Origin: Zygnema circumcarinatum
Taxonomy: Eukaryota; Streptophyta; Zygnematophyceae; Zygnematales; Zygnemataceae
DNA length: 31,309 nt
Reading direction: 5' to 3'
Assembly (NCBI GenBank): GCA_037447605.1
Contig: JBBHKD010000032.1
Span: 1 to 31,309, forward strand
A model generated the notes under the pieces. It was given only the letters and a program-made list of their open reading frames with translations, was not told the origin of the DNA and did no database searches. The position numbers were made by a program, and so were the translations under genes. Positions 22,609 to 31,309 of this stretch are shown in pieces (within the stretch, counting starts at the first letter, position 1; the number at the start of each line of letters is the position of its first letter).

Positions 22609-24175
22609 ATGCAACCTATTGCACGTGTCACAAAAACGTCCATATCTGAATACGGAGAAAGCCAAATGGACTCAAACTTTATTGTGCATACGACGGACAC
22701 ACACTTGACACACGTTGAGAAATTTCGGTGCACAAAAGTAAAAGAAAATAAAGTTATAAATAACGGAGTGGACGTGTGTAGGACCGCAACCTATTGCACG
22801 TGTCACAAAAACGTCCATATCTGAATAGGGAGAACGACAAATCAATTCAATTTTTTTGTGCATACGGCGGACACACTGTAGCGTGACGCTCAGAAATTTC
22901 GGTGCAAAAAAGTAAAAGACAAAAAAGTAATTTATATCGGAGTGGACGTGTATAGGAACGCAACCTATTGCACGTGTCACAAAAACGTCCATATCTGAAT
23001 AGGGAGAACGCTTAATTGACTCAAACTTTTTGTGCATACGGCGGACTCACTGTAGAGTGACGCTGAGAAATTTGGGTGCAGAAGATAAAAGCAAAAAAGT
23101 TATGTAAGCGAGATGTACATGTATAGAGACGCGACTTATGCACATGTCACAAGAAAACTACATGTCTGAATAGGAGAACGCTTAATGGACTCAAACTTTT
23201 TATGCATCAGCAGACTCAAGCATCAAGTGACAACAAAGAAATTTCAGCTGTAAAAGATAAAGCAAAGAAGTTATCCCTATGACAAAATGGGCGTGTATGA
23301 ACAAATCTATTGCATCCTCTTCCACGAAAACATCCATGTACTGATCAGGGAGAAACACTTAATTGACTCAAACTTTTTGTGCATACGGCGGACTCACTGT
23401 AGAGTGACGCTGAGAAATTTCGGTGCAAAAGAGTAAAAAAGACAAAAAAGTTATGTATAACGGAGTGGACATGTATAGGAACGCAACTTATTGCACGTGT
23501 CACAAAAACGTCCATATCTGAATAGGGAGAACGTTTAATTGACTCAAACTTTTTGTGCATACGGCGGACTCACTGTAGAGTGACGCTGAGAAATTTCGGT
23601 GCAAAAGAGTAAAAGACAAAAAAGTTATGTATAACGGAGTGGACATGTATAGGAACGCAACTTATTGCACGTGTCACAAAAACGTCCATGTCTGAATAGG
23701 GAGAACGCTTAATTGACTCAAACTTTTTGTGCATACGGCGGACTCACTGTAGAGTGACGCTGAGAAATTTCGGTGCAAAAGAGTAAAAGACAAAAAAGTT
23801 CAGTATAACGGAGTGGACGTGTATAGGAACGCAACCTATTGCACGTGTCACAAAAACGTCCATATCTGAATAGGGAGAACGCTTAATTGACTCAAACTTT
23901 TTGTGCATACGGCGGACTCACTGTAGAGTGACGCTGAGAAATTTCGGTGCAAAAAATAAAAGACAAAAAAGTTATGTATAACGGAGTGGACGTGTATAGG
24001 AACGCAACTTATTGCACGTGTCACAAAAACGTCCATATTTGAATAGGGAGAACGCCAAATGGACTCAAACTTTTTGTGCATACGGCGGACTCACTGTAGA
24101 GTGACGCTGAGAAATTTCGGTGCAAAAGAATAAAAGACACAAAAGTTATATATAACGGAGTGGACGTGTGTAGGA
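22609..24175 (+). repeat. Nine-monomer higher-order unit, ATCTG subtype
   Basis: 1567 bp with a complete A-B pair. Shares AAATTTGGGTGCA (about 23071) with the unit at 26953 (about 27414), 4344 bp away. Contains the degraded patch 23065-23355. Confidence 0.88.
23065..23355 (+). repeat. Degraded monomers, class 2
   Basis: Includes GCACATGTCACAAG and TGCATCCTCTTCCACG in the E-box positions and TATGCATCAGCAGACTC for the ACGGCGG segment. The unit at 26953 has clean sequence at the equivalent place. Confidence 0.6.
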
Positions 24176-25381
24176 ATGCAACCTATTGCACGTGTCACAA
24201 AAACGTCCATATCGGAATACGGAGAAAGCCAAATGGACTCAAACTTTATTGTGCATACGACGGACACACACTTGACACACGTTGAGAAATTTCGGTGCAC
24301 AAAAGTAAAAGAAAATAAAGTTATAAATAACGGAGTGGACGTGTATAGGAACGCAACCTATAACACGTGTCACAAAAACGTCCATATCTGAATAGGGAGA
24401 ACGACAAATCAATTCAATTTTTTTGTGCATGACGAACACATATAGCGTGACACTCAGAAATTTAAATACAAGAAAGTAAAAAACAAAAAAGTAATTTATA
24501 TTAAAAATAAACGTAGGACGCGGTCTATTACACATGTCACCAAAAACATTCATGTTCTGATTAGGGAAACACTTAATTGACTCAAACTTTTTGCTGCGTG
24601 GCGAACTCACTGTAATGGTGAAAAGCAATGCAAAAGAGTAAAAAAGACAAAAAAGTTATGTATAACGGAGGGGACGTGTAGAGGAACGAAACTTATTACA
24701 CGTGTCACAAAAACGTCCATATCTGAATAGGGAGAACGCTTAATTAACTCAAACTTTTTGTGCATACGGCGGACTCACTGTAGAGTGACGCTGAGAAATT
24801 TCGGTGCAAAAGAGTAAAAGACAAAAAAGTTATGTATAACGGAGTGGACATGTATAGGAACGCAACTTATTGCACGTGTCACAAAAACGTCCATATCTGA
24901 ATAGGGAGAACGCTTAATGGACTCAAACTTTTTGTGCATACGGCGGACTCACTGTAGAGTGACGCTGAGAAATTTCGGTGCAAAAGAATAAAAGACAAAA
25001 AAGTTATGTATAACGGAGTGGACGTGTATAGGAACGCAACCTATTGCACGTGTCACAAAAACGTCCATATCTGAATAGGGAGAACGCTTAATTGACTCAA
25101 ACTTTTTGTGCATACGGCGGACTCACTGTAAAGTGACGCTGAGAAATTTCGGTGCAAAAGAGTAAAAGACAAAAAAGTTATGTATAACGGAGTGGACGTG
25201 TATAGGAACGCAACTTATTGCACGTGTCACAAAAACGTCCATATTTGAATAGGGAGAACGCCAAATAGACACAAACGCTTTGTGCATATGGCGGACTCAC
25301 TGTAGAGTGACGCTGAGAAATTTCGGTGCAAAAGAATAAAAGACACAAAAGTTATATATAACGGAGTGGACGTGTGTAGGA
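24176..25381 (+). repeat. Shortened seven-monomer unit
   Basis: 1206 bp between A markers, two monomers shorter than its neighbours, ATCGG subtype. The second monomer is a hybrid: ordinary left half (GTGTATAGGAACGCAACC, CCTATAACACG) and B right half (GACAAATCAATTCAA). The degraded patch 24425-24645 follows. Two monomers were probably removed by unequal exchange. Confidence 0.85.
24425..24645 (+). repeat. Degraded monomers, class 2
   Basis: Contains GCATGACGAACACATATAG, ACACATGTCACC and GGAAACACTTAATTGACTC. The core TTGACTCAAACTTTTTG is intact. It follows the hybrid B monomer of the short unit. Confidence 0.6.
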
Positions 25382-26952
25382 ATGCAACCTATTGCACGTG
25401 TCACAAAAACGTCCATATCGGAATACGGAGAAAGCCAAATGGACTCAAACTTTATTGTGCATACGACGGACACACACTTGACACACGTTGAGAAATTTCG
25501 GTGCACAAAAGTAAAAGAAAATAAAGTTAATAAATAACGGAGTGGAATTGCGTGCGCAGGGATTGCAAGCTATTGATGGGCTTTACAAAAACGTCCATAT
25601 CTGAACAAGGAGAACGCTAAATCAATTCAATTTTTTTGTGCATACGGCGGACACACTGTAGCGTGACACTCAGAAATTTCGGTGCAAAAAAGTAAAAGAC
25701 AAAAAAGTAATTTATATCGGAGTGGACGTGTATAGGAACGCAACCTATTGCACGTGTCACAAAAACGTCCATATCTGAATAAGGAGAACGCTTAATTGAC
25801 TCAAACTTTTTGTGCATACGGCGGACTCACTGTAGAGTGACGCTGAGAAATTTCGGTGCAAAAGAGTAAAAGACAAAAAAGTAATGTATAACGGAGTGTA
25901 CATGCATGGGAACTTTGCAACTTATTGCACGTGTCACAAAAACGTCCATATCTAGGGAGAACGCTTAACGACTCAAACTTTTTGTGCATACGGCGGACTC
26001 ACTGTAAAGTGACGCTGAGAAATTTCGGTGCAAAAGAATAAAAGACAAAAAAGTTATGTATAACGGAGTGGACGTGTATAGGAACGCAACTTATTGCACG
26101 TGTTACAAAAACGTCCATATCTGAATAGGGAGAACGCTTAATTGACTCAAACTTTTTGTGCATACGGCGGACTCACTGTAAAGTGACGCTGAGAAATTTC
26201 GGTGCAAAAGAGTAAAAGACAAAAAAGTTATGTATAACGGAGTGGACATGTATAGGAACGCAACTTATTGCACGTGTCACAAAAACGTCCATATCTGAAT
26301 AGGGAGAACGCTTAATTGACTCAAACTTTTTGTGCATACGGCGGACTCACTGTAGAGTGACGCTGAGAAATTTCGGTGCAAAAGAGTAAAAGACAAAAAA
26401 GTTATTTATAACGGAGTGGACATGTATAGGAACGCAACTTATTGCACGTGTCACAAAAACGTCCATATCTGAATAGAACAACGCTTAATTGACTCAAACT
26501 TTTTGTGCATACGGCGGACTCACTGTAAAGTGACGCTGAGAAATTTCGGTGCAAAAGAATAAAAGACGAAAAAGTTATGTATAACGGAGTGGACGTGTAT
26601 AGGAACGCAACCTATTGCACGTGTCACAAAAACGTCCATATCTGAATAGGGAGAACGCTTAATTGACTCAAAATTTTTGTGCATACGGCGGACTCACTGT
26701 AGAGTGACGCTGAGAAATTTCGGTGCAAAAGAGTATAAGACAAAAACGTTATGTATAACGGAGTGGACGTGTATAGGAACGCAACTTATTGCACGTGTCA
26801 CAAAAACGTCCATATTTGAATAGGGAGAACGCCAAATGGACTCAAACTTTTTGTGCATACGGCGGACTCACTGTAGAGTGACGCTGAGAAATTTCGGTGC
26901 AAAAGAATAAAAGACAAAAAAGTTATATATAACGGAGTGGACGTGTGTAGGA
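25382..26952 (+). repeat. Nine-monomer higher-order unit, ATCGG subtype
   Basis: 1571 bp. The A monomer is intact. The B monomer is altered at 25525-25620, where the E-box is replaced (TTGATGGGCTTTACAAAAAC), one of few monomers without CACGTG. A second irregular stretch with a deletion of GAATA lies near 25895-25970. Confidence 0.85.
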
Positions 26953-28519
26953 ATGCAACCTATTGCACGTGTCACAAAAACGTCCATATCTGAATACGGA
27001 GAAAGCCAAATGGACTCAAACTTTATTGTGCATACGACGGACACACACTTGACACACGTTGAGAAATTTCGGTGCACAAAAGTAAAAGAAAATAAAGTTA
27101 TATATAACGGAGTGGACGTGTGTAGGACCGCAACCTATTGCACGTGTCACAAAAACGTCCATATCTGAATAGGGAGAACGACAAATCAATTCAATTTTTT
27201 TGTGCATACGGCGGACACACTGTAGCGTGACGCTCAGAAATTTCGGTGCAAAAAAGTAAAAGACAAAAAAGTAATTTATATCGGAGTGGACGTGTATAGG
27301 AACGCAACCTATTGCACGTGTCACAAAAACGTCCATATCTGAATAGGGAGAACGCTTAATTGACTCAAACTTTTTGTGCATACGGCGGACTCACTGTAGA
27401 GTGACGCTGAGAAATTTGGGTGCAAAAGAGTAAAAGACAAAAAAGTTATGTATAACGGAGTGTACATGTATAGGAACGCAACTTATTGCACGTGTCGCAA
27501 AAACGTCCATATCTGAATAGGGAGAACGCTTAATGGACTCAAACTTTTTGTGCATACGGCGGACTCACTGTAGAGTGACGCTGAGAAATTTCGGTGCAAA
27601 AGAATAAAAGAAAAAAAAGTTATGTATAACGGAGTGGACGTGTATAGGAACGCAACCTATTGCACGTGTCACAAAAACGTCCATATCTGAATAGGGAGAA
27701 CGCTTAATTGACTCAAACTTTTTGTGCATACGGCGGACTCACTGTAGAGTGACGCTGAGAAATTTCGGTGCAAAAGAGTAAAAGACAAAAAAGTTATGTA
27801 TAACGGAGTGGACATGTATAGGAACGCAACTTATTGCACGTGTCACAAAAACGTCCATATCTGAATAGGGAGAACGCTTAATTGACTCAAACTTTTTGTG
27901 CATACGGCGGACTCACTGTAGAGTGACGCTGAGAAATTTCGGTGCAAAAGAGTAAAAGACAAAAAAGTTATGTATAACGGAGTGGACATGTATAGGAACG
28001 CAACTTATTGCACGTGTCACAAAAACGTCCATATCTGAATAGGGACAACGCTTAATTGACTCAAACTTTTTGTGCATACGGCGGACTCACTGTAGAGTGA
28101 CGCTGAGAAATTTCGGTGCAAAAGAATAAAAGACAAAAAAGTTATGTATAACGGAGTGGACGTGTATAGGAACGCAACCTATTGCACGTGTCACAAAAAC
28201 GTCCATATCTGAATAGGGAGAACGCTTAATTGACTCAAACTTTTTGTGCATACGGCGGACTCACTGTAAAGTGACGCTGAGAAATTTCGGTGCAAAAGAA
28301 TAAAAGACAAAAAAGTTATGTATAACGGAGTGGACGTGTATAGGAACGCAACTTATTGCACGTGTCACAAAAACGTCCATATTTGAATAGGGAGAACGCC
28401 AAATGGACTCAAACTTTTTGTGCATACGGCGGACTCACTGTAGAGTGACGCTGAGAAATTTCGGTGCAAAAGAATAAAAGACACAAAAGTTATATATAAC
28501 GGAGTGGACGTGTGTAGGA
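26953..28519 (+). repeat. Nine-monomer higher-order unit, cleanest copy
   Basis: 1567 bp with no degraded patch, the best reference for the unit. By position: 1 = A, 2 = B, 3 = ordinary with TTGACTCAA, 4 = CTTAATGGACTC, 5 to 8 = ordinary with TTGACTCAA (7 has GGGACAACGC), 9 = Z with CATATTTG and CCAAATGG. TGACTCA is therefore present in positions 3, 5, 6, 7 and 8 only. Confidence 0.9.
28141..28314 (+). repeat. Reference clean monomer of the satellite
   Basis: A representative intact monomer. Landmarks by monomer base: GTTAT/ATAAC dyad 1-12, CACGTG 45-50 overlapping GTGTCAC 48-54, palindrome TTGACTCAA 90-98 with TGACTCA 91-97, T-run 101-105, ACGGCGG near 112-118, dyad TCACT/AGTGA 121-134, A-rich end 154-174. 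A typical copy carries ten CpG dinucleotides. On the minus strand one frame is open for all 58 codons. Confidence 0.9.
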
Positions 28520-30082
28520 ATGCAACCTATTGCACGTGTCACAAAAACGTCCATATCGGAATACGGAGAAAGCCAAATGGACTCAAACTTTATTGTGCAT
28601 ACGACGGACACACACTTGACACACGTTGAGAAATTTCGGTGCACAAAAGTAAAAGAAAATAAAGTTATAAATAACGGAGTGGACGTGTGTAGGACCGCAA
28701 CCTATTGCACGTGTCACAAAAACGTCCATATCTGAATAGGGAGAACGACAAATCAATTCAATTTTTTTGTGCATACGGAGACATGTAGTGCTAATGTTAT
28801 AATTTTTGGCTAAAAAAAGTAAAAGACAAAAAAGTAATGTATAACGGAGTGGACATGTATAGGAACGCAACTTATTGCACGTGTCACAAAAACGTCCATA
28901 TCTGAATAGGGAGAACGCTTAATTGACTCAAACTTTTTGTGCATACGGCGGACTCACTGTAGAGTGACGCTGAGAAATTTCGGTGCAAAAGAGTAAAAGA
29001 CAAAAAAGTTATGTATAACGGAGTGTACATGTATGGGAACGCAACTTATTGCACGTGTCACAAAAACGTCCATATCTGAATAGGGAGAACGCTTAATGGA
29101 CTCAAACTTTTTGTGCATACGGCGGACTCACTGTAAAGTGACGCTGAGAAATTTCGGTGCAAAAGAATAAAAGACAAAAAAGTTAGGTATAACGGAGTGG
29201 ACGTGTATAGGAACGCAACCTATTGCACGTGTCACAAAAACGTCCATATCTGAATAGGGAGAACGCTTAATTGACTCAAACTTTTTGTGCATACGGCGGA
29301 CTCACTGTAAAGTGACGCTGAGAAATTTCGGTGCAAAAGAGTAAAAGACAAAAAAGTTATGTATAACGGAGTGGACATGTATAGGAACGCAACTTATTGC
29401 ACGTGTCACAAAAACGTCCATATCTGAATAGGGAGAACGCTTAATTGACTCAAACTTTTTGTGCATACGGCGGACTCACTGTAGAGTGACGCTGAGAAAT
29501 TTCGGTGCAAAAGAGTAAAAGACAAAAAAGTTATGTATAACGGAGTGGACATGTATAGGAACGCAACTTATTGCACGTGTCACAAAAACGTCCATATCTG
29601 AATAGGGAGAACGCTTAATTGACTCAAACTTTTTGTGCATACGGCGGACTCACTGTAAAGTGACGCTGAGAAATTTCGGTGCAAAAGAATAAAAGACAAA
29701 AAAGTTATGTATAACGGAGTGGACGTGTATAGGAACGCAACCTATTGCACGTGTCACAAAAACGTCCATATCTGAATAGGGAGAACGCTTAATTGACTCA
29801 AAATTTTTGTGCATACGGCGGACTCACTGTAGAGTGACGCTGAGAAATTTCGGTGCAAAAGAGTAAAAGACAAAAAAGTTATGTATAACGGAGTGGACGT
29901 GTATAGGAACGCAACTTATTGCACGTGTCACAAAAACGTCCATATTTGAATAGGGAGAACGCCAAATGGACTCAAACTTTTTGTGCATACGGCGGACTCA
30001 CTGTAGAGTGACGCTGAGAAATTTCGGTGCAAAAGAATAAAAGACAAAAAAGTTATATATAACGGAGTGGACGTGTGTAGGA
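28520..30082 (+). repeat. Nine-monomer higher-order unit, ATCGG subtype
   Basis: 1563 bp. Same TGACTCA pattern as the preceding unit. The B monomer is degraded at 28775-28820, the same place as in other ATCGG-subtype units (21285-21350 and 24425-24475), although the altered sequence differs each time. Confidence 0.88.
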
Positions 30083-31309
30083 ATGCAACCTATTGCACGT
30101 GTCACAAAAACGTCCATATCTGAATACGGAGAAAGCCAAATGGACTCAAACTTTATTGTGCATACGACGGACACACACTTGACACACGTTGAGAAATTTC
30201 GGTGCACAAAAGTAAAAGAAAATAAAGTTATATATAACGGAGTGGACGTGTGTAGGACCGCAACCTATTGCACGTGTCACAAAAACGTCCATATCTGAAT
30301 AGGGAGAACGACAAATCAATTCAATTTTTTTGTGCATACGGCGGACACACTGTAGCGTGACGCTCAGAAATTTCGGTGCAAAAAAGTAAAAGACAAAAAA
30401 GTAATTTATAACGGAGTGGACGTGTATAGGAACGCAACCTATTGCACGTGTCACAAAAACGTCCATATCTGAATAGGGAGAACGCTTAATTGACTCAAAC
30501 TTTTTGTGCATACGGCGGACTCACTGTAGAGTGACGCTGAGAAATTTCGGTGCAAAAGAGTAAAAGACAAAAAAGTTATGTATAACGGAGTGTACATGTA
30601 TGGGAACGCAACTTATTGCACGTGTCACAAAAACGTCCATATCTGAATAGGGAGAACGCTTAATGGACTCAAACTTTTTGTGCATACGGCGGACTCACTG
30701 TAGAGTGACGCTGAGAAATTTCGGTGCAAAAGAATAAAAGACAAAAAAGTTATGTATAACGGAGTGGACGTGTATATGAACGCAACCTATTGCACGTGTC
30801 ACAAAAACGTCCATATCTGATTAGGGAGAACGCTTAATTGACTTAAACTTTTTGTGCATACGGCGGACTCACTGTAGAGTGACGCTGAGAAATTTCGGTG
30901 CAAAAGAGTACAAGACAAAAAAGTTATGTATAACGGAGTGGACATGTATAGGAACGCAACTTATTGCACGTGTCACAAAAACGTCCATATCTGAATAGGG
31001 AGAACGCTTAATTGACTCAAACTTTTTGTGCATACGGCGGACTCACTGTAGAGTGACGCTGAGAAATTTCGGTGCAAAAGAGTCAAAGACAAAAAAGTTA
31101 TTTATAACGGAGTGGACATGTATAGGAACGCAACTTATTGCACGTGTCACAAAAACGTCCATATCTGAATAAGGACAACGCTTAATTGACTCAAACTTTT
31201 TGTGCATACGGCGGACTCACTGTAAAGTGACGCTGAGAAATTTCGGTGCAAAAGAATAAAAGACAAAAAAGTTATGTATAACGGAGTGGACGTGTATAGG
31301 AATGCAACC
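30083..31309 (+). repeat. Partial nine-monomer unit at the window edge
   Basis: Starts with an intact A-B pair of the ATCTG subtype and runs about seven monomers to the window end. Position 4 again has CTTAATGGACTC. Position 5 has TTGACTTAA, a single-base loss of the TGACTCA site. The array clearly continues beyond the window. Confidence 0.85.

Larger units (their letters stand above)
1165..31309 (+). repeat. 174-bp satellite array, about 174 tandem monomers
   Basis: The whole region is a direct tandem repeat. Spacing of the CACGTGTCAC landmark is 174 bp between clean copies (for example 25047 and 25221). Orientation is uniform throughout. The clean monomer is about 41% GC with more G than C on the plus strand, and it has A-runs at monomer bases 55-59, 154-157, 162-165 and 169-174 and a T-run at 101-105 (base 1 = G of GTTATGTATAAC). 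Length is close to one nucleosome plus linker, as in many centromeric satellites. Variation among monomers is organised into higher-order units listed separately. No transposase, reverse transcriptase or other coding segment interrupts it. The array runs off the right edge. Confidence 0.97.

Noticed and set aside
2228-30298. Recurrent plus-strand 71-codon frame beginning MQPIARVTKTSIS at each A-type monomer
   Set aside because: It recurs only because the A-B monomer pair recurs at the unit period. It overlaps minus-strand frames in the same DNA, has no recognisable motif, and is broken in the copies at 3806 and 25382.
1165-31309. CRISPR array
   Set aside because: There are no short repeats separated by unique spacers. 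The whole 174-bp period is conserved, including what would be spacers, and no cas-like gene is present.
1165-31309. CENP-B box in the monomer
   Set aside because: I looked for the core TTCG....A..CGGG on both strands. TTCGG is present but the required CGGG at the right spacing is not, so no true CENP-B box is seen.

Overview
This window is almost entirely a eukaryotic satellite DNA array. From about 1165 to the end (31309) it is a head-to-tail tandem repeat with a 174-bp monomer, roughly 174 monomers, all in the same orientation. A clean monomer is 28141-28314. I see no host protein gene, tRNA, rRNA or CRISPR. The many short open frames in the array are a by-product of the monomer length: 174 = 3 x 58, so the frame is kept from one copy to the next. 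The organism cannot be named from the sequence. A long tandem array with higher-order structure, next to an LTR retroelement, is typical of centromeric or other heterochromatic DNA in a eukaryote. The retroelement flank vaguely resembles oomycete Ty3-like elements, but that is only an impression.

Layout. 1-104: probable tail of an LTR-retrotransposon internal region, ending in a polypurine tract. 105-987: probable LTR with terminal TGTTAG...CTAACA, a TATA box at 759-765, a 27-bp inverted repeat just upstream, and three GCGAAAGC copies in the putative U3. 988-1077: leader-like AT-rich sequence. 1078-about 1164: a possible gag N-terminus cut off by the satellite. 1165-31309: the satellite.

The array has domains. 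At 2228-3805 there is one nine-monomer higher-order unit. About 3806-5641 is mostly ordinary monomers. About 5642-10165 holds two copies of a different unit of 13 monomers (offset 2259-2270 bp), carrying variants such as CAGCCTATA, GGAGCAAAAAAG and GCGTACGGCGG. 10422-13382 has units of 7 and 10 monomers, the second containing a two-monomer block repeated three times at exactly 348 bp. 13383-16356 is irregular. From about 16357 to 31309 a regular nine-monomer unit (about 1566 bp) repeats, interrupted by one seven-monomer unit at 24176-25381. Part of that domain is also duplicated at about 4344 bp (25 monomers).

Each typical monomer carries four short dyads: GTTAT-N2-ATAAC, the E-box CACGTG, TTGACTCAA (containing the bZIP-type site TGACTCA), and TCACT-N4-AGTGA. 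TGACTCA is present only at certain positions of the nine-monomer unit, a patterning reminiscent of CENP-B boxes in primate alpha satellite. Clean monomers are CpG-rich (10 CpG, observed/expected about 1.4). Scattered patches of 50-350 bp are strongly degraded. In the second half they lose CpG sites preferentially and keep the CpG-free core, which points either to methylation-driven decay or to systematic base-calling error in the assembly.
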